Positions 1 to 7,823 are shown, counted from the stretch's first letter. The stretch is 64,000 nt of DNA from Hyphomicrobiales bacterium (GCA_017305715.1 JAFKKG010000033.1:54739-118738), one strand, 5' to 3'. Numbers and translations: made by a program. Notes: generated by a model from the sequence alone, not told the origin.

Positions 1-353
1 CCGTAACGCGAAATCTCGTAATGTTCGACGGCCTGCGCCGCGGCCAGAAGGCCGGCGTCAAGGGCCGGCATGCCCTTGTACTCTTCCATGACTTCCTTGC
101 CCTCGTCGAGAATTCCCATGATGGCATCGCAGGTCTTGCCCTTCGCCGTTTCGTCGATCGATGCAAACACCTGCTCCAGCCGCTCGACCTGGCCATCGGT
201 CTCCGTGAGATGCTTTTCGAAGGCCGCCTTGAGCTTTGGAGATTGCGCGGCCTTGGCCATCTTGGGCAATGCCGAGAGTATCTTCTTTTCCGCGAAGTAG
301 ATGTCCTTCAATGTATCGAGGAACAGGTCTTTCAGTGCTTTGTCTTTCGCCAT
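1..353 (-). CDS. ferritin-like DUF892 (YciE/YciF-type) stress protein, 3' part cut by window edge
   Basis: The visible 117 N-terminal residues begin MAKDKALKDLFLDTLKDIYF and continue with AEKKILSALPKMAKAA, HLTETDGQVERLEQ and AVEHYEISRYG. These are the helices and the Glu/His pattern of the DUF892 ferritin-like family, four-helix-bundle proteins usually linked to oxidative or osmotic stress. The frame is open to base 1, so the C-terminus lies outside the window. The start at 353 follows a consensus-like general-stress promoter on the same strand. It is the last of a run of small minus-strand genes that share this promoter type. Family is confident; iron binding is inferred only. Confidence 0.85.
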   Translation of the reverse strand, partial: MAKDKALKDLFLDTLKDIYFAEKKILSALPKMAKAAQSPKLKAAFEKHLTETDGQVERLEQVFASIDETAKGKTCDAIMGILDEGKEVMEEYKGMPALDAGLLAAAQAVEHYEISRY

Positions 354-387
354 GACGGCCTCCAGCTGATGGGATTTGTCGCGGTAG

Positions 388-412
388 AACCTGCCGTGCT
401 GGAAGTTGTTCC
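388..412 (-). promoter_or_regulatory. candidate sigma-EcfG promoter for the DUF892 gene
   Basis: On the minus strand GGAAC (412-408) is followed after 17 bases by GTT (390-388), matching the alphaproteobacterial general-stress consensus GGAAC-N16/17-CGTT except for G in place of the leading C. The -10 lies about 35 bases before the ATG at 353. Not tested experimentally; the call rests on motif, spacing and the stress-type gene behind it. Confidence 0.6.
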
Positions 413-510
413 TAAACATGCTTCTCGCCGCCGCGATTCATTTCGCGATCGATGGCGCTGCGCCGCTCGGTCGCGGCAACAGGCGACCATCCTCACCATC
501 CTGGACAGGA

Positions 511-759
511 TTACCCGAGTCGAGGCGGCTTCGCAGGCAGCACACGCGACGGCGGAACGTTTGGCATTTCTGTCTCGATGGCTGGGGCTTCTGCCGTGCT
601 GTTCTTCTGGCGGGAAGCCAATATCTTTTCGGCGAGGTGTTCCCACCGCTCGGCTTCGCCGAGCAATTTCCAGCGATTGTCCGGGTCGCACGCGGCCTGT
701 TGTCGGCAGAGCAAGGCCGTCGCGCGATACGCTTCAGCGCTCTTGAGCCCGCGTTCCAT
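511..759 (-). CDS. small conserved-type hypothetical protein, 82 aa
   Basis: The protein begins MERGLKSAEAYRATALLC and contains RWKLLGEAERWEHLAEKI, a short amphipathic helical sequence of the kind common in rhizobial genomes, often next to stress genes. The ATG at 759 is preferred over the longer frame to 855 because GGGAGGA lies 6-7 bases upstream and a perfect GGAAC-N16-CGTT promoter lies inside the longer frame. The C-terminal 25 residues are Pro/Ala rich and probably disordered. No enzymatic motif is visible; function unknown, possibly a general-stress effector. Confidence 0.7.
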   Translation of the reverse strand: MERGLKSAEAYRATALLCRQQAACDPDNRWKLLGEAERWEHLAEKILASRQKNSTAEAPAIETEMPNVPPSRVLPAKPPRLG

Positions 760-806
760 GAAAGTCCTCCCGGCGTGCAATGTGCGATCGACCCGCGTGA
801 GAGGAA

Positions 807-831
807 AACGCTCACGATCGCGCCGCGTTCC
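807..831 (-). promoter_or_regulatory. sigma-EcfG promoter, perfect match
   Basis: Minus strand GGAAC (831-827), 16-base spacer, CGTT (810-807). This is an exact match to the general-stress sigma factor consensus. It sits 48 bases upstream of the ATG at 759, leaving room for a leader of about 40 bases with the observed ribosome binding site. Confidence 0.75.
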
Positions 832-942
832 CAGAGCGGGACCGACTCCGATCACCTCTCGATTCTTGTTGGTCGCGTTTTCCTCGCGCGAACCGGCACC
901 CGCCGGGATCAGGTCCGCGGGCGTGCATCGCCCGACGACGTT

Positions 943-1167
943 TCATGACGCCAGCCGCAGCCGCTGCTCCCTGAAGCGCTGGTAGGCGGCGATGGCGGCG
1001 TTGGAGAGAAGCAACTGGCGGCGCTCGCCGGCGCGAACCATTGTCTCGATCGTGTCGAGCAGATGATTGGCTGTCGTTTCGGGATCGCCGAGTTCGCCCG
1101 CGGCTTCCAAATAGTCCCAGGCGATCCCGAAGGAATTTTCCATGATTGTCAGCAGCGTCTCGGCCAT
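943..1167 (-). CDS. small hypothetical protein, 74 aa, probable general-stress gene
   Basis: Sequence starts MAETLLTIMENSFGIAWDYL and ends with AAIAAYQRFREQRLRLAS. It is predicted helical, with no known catalytic motif. Three in-frame ATGs exist (1176, 1167, 1143). The promoter -10 element at 1179-1176 would place transcription start near 1168-1170, so 1176 cannot be used. Position 1167 would give a leaderless or nearly leaderless message, and 1143 would give a leader of about 25 bases. I chose 1167, with 1143 as the alternative. The gene lies in the array of stress-promoter genes and its function is unknown. Confidence 0.65.
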   Translation of the reverse strand: MAETLLTIMENSFGIAWDYLEAAGELGDPETTANHLLDTIETMVRAGERRQLLLSNAAIAAYQRFREQRLRLAS

Positions 1168-1175
1168 GAAGGGCA

Positions 1176-1200
1176 AACGCCGCCGGCTGGGCTCTGTTCC
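1176..1200 (-). promoter_or_regulatory. sigma-EcfG promoter, perfect match
   Basis: Minus strand GGAAC (1200-1196), 16-base spacer, CGTT (1179-1176). It is an exact consensus match placed immediately before the small ORF at 943-1167, which decides which start codon is usable. Confidence 0.7.
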
Positions 1201-1335
1201 GGATCGCCCGCTTGAGCAAGCGCGCGGCGCCAGCCGACGGCGGTCACGCCGCCGCCCACGTATTGATCGATCGAGACCAGGAGCCGCCGCGGCGTCGAGG
1301 AGGTGCAGAGGTTTTCGATTCGTGATCGTGCAGCC

Positions 1336-1620
1336 TCATCGCACCCGGCGGTCGCGCGGGCCCTTCAAAGGCCCTCTGCCAGCGGCGCGGCAGTCCAGCT
1401 TCAGCCGCTCGTCGACATCGAGCAGCCGCTCCTCGCCGCCGAGCCGGTTTCGCTCGCCGATCAGGCCGAGCATCACGACGCGCATGGCCATCAGCTGCAT
1501 CGACGCCTCGGCGCAGTCCTCGTCGCGGTTGATCTGTTGGCGGATGGTGCCCTCAGCGCTCAGCATCTCAGAGCGCAAGAACCTGATTTTCCTGCGGATT
1601 TCGTTCAATCTGTTGTCCAT
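1336..1620 (-). CDS. small coiled-coil-like hypothetical protein, 94 aa, candidate SOS gene
   Basis: Begins MDNRLNEIRRKIRFLRSEML. The first 70 residues are charged and heptad-like, suggesting a helical or coiled-coil protein; the tail is basic (GPRDRRVR). GGTGAGGTGAG before the ATG serves as ribosome binding site. A perfect LexA-type box lies 33 bases upstream of the start, where it would cover a promoter. Unlike its neighbours it has no GGAAC promoter. No recognised domain; the likely role is in a DNA-damage response, inferred from the operator alone. Confidence 0.7.
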   Translation of the reverse strand: MDNRLNEIRRKIRFLRSEMLSAEGTIRQQINRDEDCAEASMQLMAMRVVMLGLIGERNRLGGEERLLDVDERLKLDCRAAGRGPLKGPRDRRVR

Positions 1621-1652
1621 GGCTCACCTCACCGGGGATCGGAGCCCATAGA

Positions 1653-1667
1653 GAACAAATAAAGAAC
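1653..1667 (-). promoter_or_regulatory. candidate LexA (SOS) box
   Basis: GAAC (1653-1656), seven A/T bases, GAAC (1664-1667); read on the minus strand this is GTTC-N7-GTTC, the direct-repeat operator recognised by alphaproteobacterial LexA. It lies 33 bases upstream of the ATG of the 1336-1620 gene, in a locally AT-rich stretch suited to a promoter. Confidence 0.65.
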
Positions 1668-1803
1668 AAACATCAAGTTAAGAATGCCGGCCGGAGAAAG
1701 AAAATTTGGAGGAAGGGCGCATCCAGGCCTGCCAACCTGGCCCTGCGCAGGCGCATGCTGGCTCCTCACGACTGCAGCAAACTGTCGTGCAGCAATGATC
1801 TAT

Positions 1804-1944
1804 TTAAATCCCGAACAACCAGACCGCGACGATGGTCGCCAGGGTCGCCAGTCCGCTGATGGTCCATCCGGTTGCGTAGAGGACATTGTCCTCGCCGGTG
1901 CCGCGCATCACTTCGGTGTCCGCCATCGCTGATCGCCAGTGCAT
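1804..1944 (-). CDS. small single-span membrane protein, 46 aa
   Basis: Starts MHWRSAMADTEVMRGTGE and ends in a hydrophobic helix (ISGLATLATIVAVWLFGI), so it is a tail-anchored or single-pass peptide. The ATG at 1944 has GAGGAG six bases upstream; an alternative start at 1926 has no such site. A perfect general-stress promoter lies 33 bases upstream. Bradyrhizobia encode many such short stress-linked membrane peptides. No function can be assigned. Confidence 0.65.
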   Translation of the reverse strand: MHWRSAMADTEVMRGTGEDNVLYATGWTISGLATLATIVAVWLFGI

Positions 1945-1976
1945 GACGCTTCTCCTCGAAGCCCGCCCGAAGCAAT

Positions 1977-2001
1977 AACGCCGGCCGAGGTTCCCGGTTC
2001 C
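1977..2001 (-). promoter_or_regulatory. sigma-EcfG promoter, perfect match
   Basis: Minus strand GGAAC (2001-1997), 16-base spacer, CGTT (1980-1977). It sits 33 bases before the ATG at 1944. Fourth such element within 1.6 kb, all on the same strand. Confidence 0.75.
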
Positions 2002-2050
2002 ATCGCCCACGGCGAAGACCGCCCCCGCGAAGCAACCAGGCAAGCCATAA

Positions 2051-2076
2051 AAAAGGCCGCCCGTCGGCGGCCTTTT
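2051..2076 (-). terminator. rho-independent terminator, bidirectional
   Basis: A perfect 11-bp stem AAAAGGCCGCC / GGCGGCCTTTT with loop CGTC. It starts 22 bases downstream of the stop codon at 2098 and the A/T ends supply a U-run in either direction. It separates the 59-aa gene from the stress promoter at 1977-2001. Confidence 0.85.
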
Positions 2077-2097
2077 GATCCGTTGGCGTCAACGCCG

Positions 2098-2277
2098 TCA
2101 CACCAGCAGCAGACGGTCGGTCTGCGCGGGCGCCGAGTCGTCCTCGTCTCTGACGATGATGGTGACGTCCCAACCTTCGCTGGCCCACACCCGCGCCTTG
2201 GCGAGCGCCATCAGCGAGCTCATCCTGTCCATCCGGACGGTCTCGTTTTCGCGTTCCGCCACGATTCTGTACGCCAT
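2098..2277 (-). CDS. small hypothetical protein, 59 aa
   Basis: Translation from ATG 2277 gives MAYRIVAERENETVRMDRMS, then LAKARVWASEGWDVTIIVRD and a TDRLLLV C-terminus. GGGGAAC six bases before the ATG is the ribosome binding site. The fold looks like a small alpha/beta protein, and such short proteins are widespread in Bradyrhizobium. It is closed by the strong hairpin at 2051-2076. No general-stress promoter was found here. Function unknown. Confidence 0.7.
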   Translation of the reverse strand: MAYRIVAERENETVRMDRMSSLMALAKARVWASEGWDVTIIVRDEDDSAPAQTDRLLLV

Positions 2278-2462
2278 GCAAGTTCCCCTTTACGTGGTGC
2301 AATTGGCGGAACATTCGAATCCGGCTTTGACCGCAGTTTGCTGAAAATCTGTCCAATTGGCGGCCTGCAAGGCGAGCCGGACGGCAAAACGCCTCATTTC
2401 CTGCGCCGCGGAACCGATCGGTTTGCGAGGAATTAACGTCAGTCACTGGCAGGTTTAGTACG

Positions 2463-3494
2463 ATGTTGAATCTATTCAGGCATTCAGAAGAGGCCGCGCT
2501 CGAGAATATTCTCGCGCGGCGCGCCACCTCCGCCGACGATCCCGAATTGCAGGAGAAACAGTTCCGCGATTTGCTGCAGGCGCTGCCCGCCGCGATCTAC
2601 ACCACCGACGCCGAAGGCCGGATCACGTTCTTCAACCGCGCCTGCATCGATTTCGCCGGCCGCACCCCGAAAATCGGTGACATGTGGTGTGTGAGCTGGA
2701 AGCTGTTAACGGCGGACGGCACGCCGCTGCCGCACGAAGACTGTCCGATGGCGATTGCGCTGAAGGAAAACCGGCCGGTCCGCAACGTCGAGGCGATCGC
2801 CGAGCGGCCCGACGGCACGCGCATCTGGTTCATGCCCTATCCGACGCCGCTGCGCGACGAGGCCGGCAGGATGCTGGGCGCCGTGAACATGCTGGTGGAT
2901 ATCACCACCCGCAAGCAAGCCGAAGAGCGCATGATGCTGCTGACCGGCGAGGTCGATCATCGCTCGAACAATCTGCTCGCCGTGATCCAGGCCATGCTGC
3001 GGCTGACCAAGGCCGACAGCGCCGAAGATTTTCAGGCTGCATTCCAGGGCCGCTTGAGCGCACTCGCCAATGTGCAACGGCTGTTCTCGGTGTCGCGCTG
3101 GAGCGGCGCCAGCATCCAGACCATCATCCAGGAGGAACTTCAGCCTTATGGCCCGGCGCGGGTCAGCATGACCGGGAGTGACGTCCACCTTCCTGCCTCG
3201 CTCGCGCAGGCTATCGCGGTGACCGTGCATGAACTCGCGACCAACGCCGCCAAATACGGCTCGCTCTCGGGCCCCGCAGGCAAGATCGACATCAGCTGGC
3301 AAACCAATGCCGACGACGGCCTGGTACTGCGCTGGACGGAATCCGGCGGCACCGGAATCGCCGAGCCGACGCGGAAAGGATTTGGCGTCGGCGCCGTCGA
3401 CGGCATCATCCGCACGCTGAGCGGCCGGATCACGCGGCAGTGGAAGCCCGAGGGGCTGGACTGCGAATTGTCGTTCCCGGGCATTGCGCCGTAG
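2463..3494 (+). CDS. PAS-domain HWE-family sensor histidine kinase, 343 aa
   Basis: Residues about 34-150 form a PAS sensor domain (LPAAIYTTDAEGRITFFNRA ... VNMLVDITTRKQAEE). The HWE kinase core follows: H-box EVDHRSNNLLAV with phospho-accepting His166, N-box HELATNAAKYG (256-266), and the WTE signature (291-293) with a GFGVG G-box. No membrane segment, so a cytoplasmic sensor. HWE kinases often feed the PhyR/NepR/EcfG general stress pathway. The neighbouring promoter array makes that attractive but unproven. No response regulator is adjacent. A direct repeat CAATTGGCGG occurs twice upstream (2300-2309, 2354-2363). The ribosome binding site is weak. Confidence 0.88.
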   Translation: MLNLFRHSEEAALENILARRATSADDPELQEKQFRDLLQALPAAIYTTDAEGRITFFNRACIDFAGRTPKIGDMWCVSWKLLTADGTPLPHEDCPMAIALKENRPVRNVEAIAERPDGTRIWFMPYPTPLRDEAGRMLGAVNMLVDITTRKQAEERMMLLTGEVDHRSNNLLAVIQAMLRLTKADSAEDFQAAFQGRLSALANVQRLFSVSRWSGASIQTIIQEELQPYGPARVSMTGSDVHLPASLAQAIAVTVHELATNAAKYGSLSGPAGKIDISWQTNADDGLVLRWTESGGTGIAEPTRKGFGVGAVDGIIRTLSGRITRQWKPEGLDCELSFPGIAP

Positions 3495-3506
3495 GCGCGT
3501 TCCTGG

Positions 3507-4808
3507 CTACTTCCCCGGCCGCACCGCCAGCGCCGGCTTGCTCACCCCATCCATCCCGGTCAGCATCAAGATCGTCAGCAGCGCGTTTTGCGGGCCGTAA
3601 TAGGCATCCGTCGGCTTGTACCATTCGTTGCGCGAGTGCCAGTTGCCGCCCTCGCCGCCGCCGCCGATGGTCACCGCGGGGATGCCGAGCGACATCGCGA
3701 TGTTGGAGTCGGTCGAGGAACCCGCAAAGGTCACGCGCGGTGTCCGCGTGACCGCGGCGACCGCGCGTTGCGTCGCCTGCACGATCGGGGAATCCACCGA
3801 CACACTGCCCGCCGGGCGGTCGCCGATCAGTCTGGCCTCCACCGTGAGCTTGTCGGACTTCCAGCGCGCGTTTTCATCGGCCACCGCCTCCTTGACCAGT
3901 TCGAGCAGGCGCGCCTCGAGCTTGAGCAGTTCCTCGGTGGAATTCGAGCGCATGTCGACCGCCATCCGCGCTTCCGCCGCGATGGCATTGACCGAGGTGC
4001 CGCCGGCAACGGTGCCGACGGTGAAGGTGGTTTTGGGATCGGACGGTGGCTGCAACTCGGAGATTTTCGCGATCGCGCGGCCCATGGCGTGGATCGCGCT
4101 CGGCAGGCCGAACTCCTGGAACGAATGGCCCCCGGGCCCCTTGAAGACGAATTCGTAACGATGGCTGCCGGTCGACTGGTTGACGACACGGGTGATGCCG
4201 AGCCCGTCGATCGAGATGAAGCCGTCAATATCCCTGTGATCGCGGAACAGCGCCTTGACGCCGCGCAAATTGCCGAGTTCTTCCTCGCCGACGGTGCCGA
4301 CGAACAGGATGTCGCCGACGGTGGCGATGGCGTTGCCGTTCATGGATTTGATCAGCGATAACAAGGCAGCCAGCCCGCGGGAATCGTCGCCGATTCCGGG
4401 CGCGAGGATGGCGCCGTCCTTTTCCTTCACGGTGACGTCGGTACCCTCAGGGAATACCGTGTCGAGATGCGCCGACACCACGAGCTTGGGACGGCCTCCG
4501 CCGGTTCCCTTGCGCAGCGCAATGACATTGCCCTCGCTGTCAAGCGCGGCGTCCGTGAAGTCGAGTTCCTGCATCCGCTTGCGGTAATATTCGGCGCGGA
4601 CCTTTTCCTTGTAGGGCGGCGCCGGAATTTCGGTGATGCGCTTCTGCTCCTCGAAGGTACGCGCATCGTCGGCCTTGATATCGTCGAGCGCCTTGACGAT
4701 TTTGGGATTGCCGAGCAGCGCTTCCACGTCCGGCATCGAGGCTTGAGCCGAGGCCTGCGAAGCAGCCGTGATAAGGGCGATGGTCAGGATCGCGCGTTTG
4801 AAACTCAT
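3507..4808 (-). CDS. secreted M20-family metallopeptidase, 433 aa
   Basis: Starts [20 protein letters not shown], a Sec signal peptide with a likely cleavage after AQA. Zinc-site motifs of the M20 (peptidase T/dipeptidase-like) family are present: SAHLDTV (His114, Asp116), GIGDDSRG (bridging Asp near 141), GTVGEEELG (catalytic/ligand Glu pair 175-176) and the late His in NWHSRNEW. A dimerisation-domain insertion lies between the halves, as is normal. The longer open frame to 4982 overlaps the neighbouring gene and is not used. Predicted periplasmic peptide or amide hydrolase; substrate unknown. Confidence 0.88.
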   Translation of the reverse strand: MSFKRAILTIALITAASQASAQASMPDVEALLGNPKIVKALDDIKADDARTFEEQKRITEIPAPPYKEKVRAEYYRKRMQELDFTDAALDSEGNVIALRKGTGGGRPKLVVSAHLDTVFPEGTDVTVKEKDGAILAPGIGDDSRGLAALLSLIKSMNGNAIATVGDILFVGTVGEEELGNLRGVKALFRDHRDIDGFISIDGLGITRVVNQSTGSHRYEFVFKGPGGHSFQEFGLPSAIHAMGRAIAKISELQPPSDPKTTFTVGTVAGGTSVNAIAAEARMAVDMRSNSTEELLKLEARLLELVKEAVADENARWKSDKLTVEARLIGDRPAGSVSVDSPIVQATQRAVAAVTRTPRVTFAGSSTDSNIAMSLGIPAVTIGGGGEGGNWHSRNEWYKPTDAYYGPQNALLTILMLTGMDGVSKPALAVRPGK

Positions 4809-4834
4809 GAATGCTTTCCTTTTCCCGTAAGATT

Positions 4835-5351
4835 TCACCCCTCGCCGAGGCCCGCATCCGTCAGCCGCGCGGCGAACCAGATCGACAGGGCCGGATCGAT
4901 CACGCCGCCGGTATAGACTTCCGCCCCCGAGACCTGCTTCCTGCCGAGCGTCACGAACACGCCGATCCGGTAGGCGAACCACAGATGCGGATCGGTCAGC
5001 GCCCGCAGCTTGTGCTGGTCATGCTCGAGGGGCTGGTGATTGCTGGCCTTGCGGACCTCGATCGCGAGCAGATTGTTCGGGATCTCGCGCTGGTGCACGA
5101 CGATGTCGGGGTAGATCGATTTGCCGAGGTGATCGTCGGTCGAGACGATCGAGCCGTGCGGCAGCCGCAACGTCCGCTCGCCGAGCCGGTCGTAGTCGCA
5201 GTCGACCTTGCCAGCCGGCAAACTGGTGTTCGAGCTGCACCGCCAAGCGGTGAGTCAACGCGCGCTCACCGACGTCCTTGTCGAGCAGGAAGGCTTCGCG
5301 CGCGTAGAACTCTGCGAGCGCCGTGACGACCTTGTTCAGCTCGGTCTCCAT
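4835..5351 (-). pseudogene. frameshifted conserved hypothetical, possible PD-(D/E)XK nuclease fold
   Basis: Two overlapping minus-strand frames make one protein. The first (from 5351) gives METELNKVVTALAEFYAREA to LAVQLEHQFAGWQ. The second continues with VDCDYDRLGERTLRLPHG to RLTDAGLGEG. Dropping one A in CAAGG near 5205-5210 would join them as GWQVDCDY, so a single-base insertion or sequencing error is likely. YPDIVVHQ followed by LLAIEVRK resembles the PD...(E)xK core of restriction-endonuclease-fold proteins. The N-terminal helical part contains ERALTHRLAVQLE. Downstream of it lies the M20 peptidase gene. Function unknown; nuclease activity is only a fold-based suggestion. Confidence 0.6.
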
Positions 5352-5365
5352 GCCGCCTCCGCACT

Positions 5366-5467
5366 GTCATTCCGGGACGGTGCGTTAGCGCCCGACCCGG
5401 AATTTCGAGATTCTCCGACGTGCAATCGCACATCGGAGCTCGATGCTTCGCATCGCCCCGGAATGAC
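5366..5467. repeat. palindromic intergenic repeat, family A (GTCATTCCGGG...CCCGGAATGAC)
   Basis: The ends GTCATTCCGGG and CCCCGGAATGAC are inverted; the interior carries CCCGGAATTTCGAGATTC and a second hairpin (TCCGACGTG / CACATCGGA). Related copies lie at 33238-33316, 60063-60098 and 61103-61182. This copy fills the gap between the frameshifted gene and the ThDP enzyme gene. Confidence 0.85.
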
Positions 5468-5479
5468 GGCGTTCGGCCG

Positions 5480-7024
5480 TCACATCTGCACTTCGATCAG
5501 CCGCGGCCCCGGCTCGGCGACGGCTTCCGCCAGCGCCTTGACGAAATCATCGACATTGTCGACCGCGCGCGCGCCGACACCCATGCCCTTGGCGAGCCCG
5601 ACGAAGTCGATGGTCGGGCGATCGATTTTGAGCATGTCGAGCGCCCGCTGGCCCGGCTGGCCGGCGCCGACGCCGTCGAATTCGCCGCGCAGGATCTGGT
5701 AGATGCGATTAGCGAACACAATCGTGACGACGTTGAGGCCTTCGCGGGCCTGCGTCCACAAGGACTGGATCGTGTACATCGCGCTGCCGTCACCGACCAT
5801 GCAGATCACCTTGCGATCGGGGCAGGCGATCGCGGCTCCGGTCGCGACCGGCGTCGAATATCCGATCGAGCCGCCGAGATTCTGGATCCAGTCGTGCGCG
5901 GCGCCGGCCGCCATCACCGGAAAGAATGCCCGCCCTGTGGTGACGGATTCGTCGACGACGATGGCATTGTCCGGAATAGCCATGGCGATCGCCTGGGCGA
6001 TCGACGCATGGGTCAGGGCGCCGGTCGGCTTGACGAGTTCGACATGACTCTGCGGTTTCACATCGCCCGGCTTGGCGCCGACCGCGGACGCCAGCGCCTC
6101 GAGCGCGGCGACCGAGTTCTCGCCGCCCTCGGTCATGCGATGGACCTCGCAGCCCTCCGGCTTGAGCATGCTGGGCTTGTTCGGATAGGCGAAAAACGCC
6201 ACGGGATCGTTGGCTTCGACCAGCACGATGTGGCGAAAGCCCTTCAGCACCGCCAGTGCCTGCTCGATCACGTAAGGCACCCGGTCGATCGAAAACCGCC
6301 CGCGGCCGCGCGCCATCCGCGGACTGGCCAGCGGGCCCATCACCTTGCAGCCGGTCTTGCCGGCGATCTGCGCCGCCAGCGCCAGCCCCTTTTCCGTCAC
6401 CGCGCTGCCGGTCATCAGCAGCAAGGTGTCCGCGCCGCCACGCAGCACCCTGGCCGCATTGTCGACCGCCTCCGGGGAGTAGCTCTGCCGCTGCGCCGGC
6501 ACCGGCACCGCGGCGACCCCGTCGGCTTCGTTCCAGGCGGTATCGGCCGGCAGGATCAGGGTCGCGATCTGGGGCGGCGCCCCGCTGGCCGCGGCAATGG
6601 CGGCGGCCCCGTCGCGGGCGACCGACTTTGCGTCCGGCGACGTTCGAACCCAGGACGACATAGGCCGCGCCAGGCCCTCGATATCGGAGGTCAGCGGGGC
6701 GTTATATTCGATGTGGTAGGTGGCGTGCTGGCCGACGATATTGACGACGCCGGAATTGGCCTTCTTGGCGTTGTGCAGGTTGGCGAGGCCGTTGGCCAGG
6801 CCGGGGCCGAGATGCAGCAGCGTCGAGGCCGGCGTGCCCTTCATGCGGAAATAGCCGTCGGCCGCACCGGTCACCACGCCCTCGAACAGGCCGAGCACGC
6901 AGCGCATGCCCTCGACCCGGTCCAGCGCGGCGACGAAATGCATCTCCGAGGTGCCGGGATTGGTGAAGCAGACGTCGACGCCGCCCGCGACCAATGTCCG
7001 CACCAGACTTTCCGCACCGTTCAT
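5480..7024 (-). CDS. thiamine-diphosphate-dependent decarboxylase/acetolactate-synthase-like enzyme, 514 aa
   Basis: The three-domain ThDP enzyme layout is clear. The N-terminal Pyr domain has FTNPGTSEMHF and the cofactor-activating Glu48 in CVLGLFEGVVTGAADGY. The C-terminal PP domain has GDGSAMYTIQ (411-420) ending at the metal-ligand region FANR (about 437-440). The start at 7024 follows GGGGGAG; an upstream in-frame ATG at 7069 lacks one. Homologues are usually annotated as acetolactate synthase large subunit, but no small subunit is present, so a 2-oxoacid decarboxylase role is as likely. It stands alone between a repeat and a divergent L,D-transpeptidase. Substrate unknown. Confidence 0.8.
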   Translation of the reverse strand: MNGAESLVRTLVAGGVDVCFTNPGTSEMHFVAALDRVEGMRCVLGLFEGVVTGAADGYFRMKGTPASTLLHLGPGLANGLANLHNAKKANSGVVNIVGQHATYHIEYNAPLTSDIEGLARPMSSWVRTSPDAKSVARDGAAAIAAASGAPPQIATLILPADTAWNEADGVAAVPVPAQRQSYSPEAVDNAARVLRGGADTLLLMTGSAVTEKGLALAAQIAGKTGCKVMGPLASPRMARGRGRFSIDRVPYVIEQALAVLKGFRHIVLVEANDPVAFFAYPNKPSMLKPEGCEVHRMTEGGENSVAALEALASAVGAKPGDVKPQSHVELVKPTGALTHASIAQAIAMAIPDNAIVVDESVTTGRAFFPVMAAGAAHDWIQNLGGSIGYSTPVATGAAIACPDRKVICMVGDGSAMYTIQSLWTQAREGLNVVTIVFANRIYQILRGEFDGVGAGQPGQRALDMLKIDRPTIDFVGLAKGMGVGARAVDNVDDFVKALAEAVAEPGPRLIEVQM

Positions 7025-7245
7025 GGCCCGGCTCCCCCTTGCTGTTGTTTTAAAACCGATCCAGATCAATCATTGTTCACTCGTTTCGTCAAAGGTTTAG
7101 CCGCACAATGCAGCCATCGCCTGCGATGTGTTGCCTTTTTAAACCGTGGCGCTTGAAAATGGCGCAATCACCAGCTCGTTGCTTGCGAAACCGCGGCAAA
7201 TATGGCCTGTCTCGTTGCATTGTCTGATTTTTCACGAGGAAGAAA

Positions 7246-7818
7246 ATGACCCGGGCCTTTGCTTATCTGTTTGCGGCGCTGACGATGCTGGCCGGTGCCT
7301 GCGAGGCGCAAGCCCAGGTCGACATGCGCGAGCTGATGGGTGGCGGCCCCGGCTTCTTCGGCGGTCGCGGATCGAGCCCGATCCGGAAGGAGACCGTGAA
7401 CTTTACCGGCAACTATGCCCCGGGCACCATCTACATCAACACCGCCGAACGGCGGCTCTATCTGGTGCTCGGCAACGGCCAGGCGCTGCGTTACGGCATC
7501 GGCGTCGGCCGCGACGGTTTCCGCTGGAGCGGAACGCACCGCATCACCGCGAAGAAGGAATGGCCGAGTTGGACCCCGCCGTCGCAGATGCTGGCACGAC
7601 GGCCCGATTTGCCGCGCCACATGAAAGGCGGCATCGACAATCCGCTCGGCGCCCGCGCGATGTATCTGGGATCAACGCTCTATCGCATCCACGGATCGAA
7701 CGAGCCGGAGACGATCGGCCAGGCGGTCTCATCCGGCTGCTTCCGCATGACCAATGACGATGTGACCGACCTCTACGACCGCGTTTCCGTCGGCGCCACG
7801 GTGATCGTCAGGAACTAG
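7246..7818 (+). CDS. L,D-transpeptidase (YkuD/ErfK family), 190 aa
   Basis: The first 24 residues (MTRAFAYLFAALTMLAGACE...AQAQ) are a signal peptide, possibly a lipoprotein type given GAC. The YkuD catalytic signature is complete: IHGSN (His149) and, 15 residues later, SSGCFRMTN with nucleophile Cys165 and Arg167. Such enzymes make 3-3 peptidoglycan cross-links or anchor outer-membrane proteins in the periplasm. GAGGAAG before the ATG is a good ribosome binding site. A perfect 16-bp palindrome follows the stop codon. Confidence 0.92.
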   Translation: MTRAFAYLFAALTMLAGACEAQAQVDMRELMGGGPGFFGGRGSSPIRKETVNFTGNYAPGTIYINTAERRLYLVLGNGQALRYGIGVGRDGFRWSGTHRITAKKEWPSWTPPSQMLARRPDLPRHMKGGIDNPLGARAMYLGSTLYRIHGSNEPETIGQAVSSGCFRMTNDDVTDLYDRVSVGATVIVRN

Positions 7819-7823
7819 CAGGG

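Noticed and set aside
438-948. Several overlapping plus- and minus-strand frames around the 82-aa gene
   Set aside because: None has a ribosome binding site with coding-like composition; the 511-759 frame has both plus a stress promoter.
7050-7080. TTGATC...GATC-like site upstream of the ThDP enzyme as a FixK box
   Set aside because: The second half lacks the CAA required for a FixK/FNR-type TTGA-N6-TCAA site.
5420-7156. 578-codon plus-strand open frame
   Set aside because: Antisense to the ThDP enzyme at 5480-7024, which has clear catalytic motifs; low-complexity translation.
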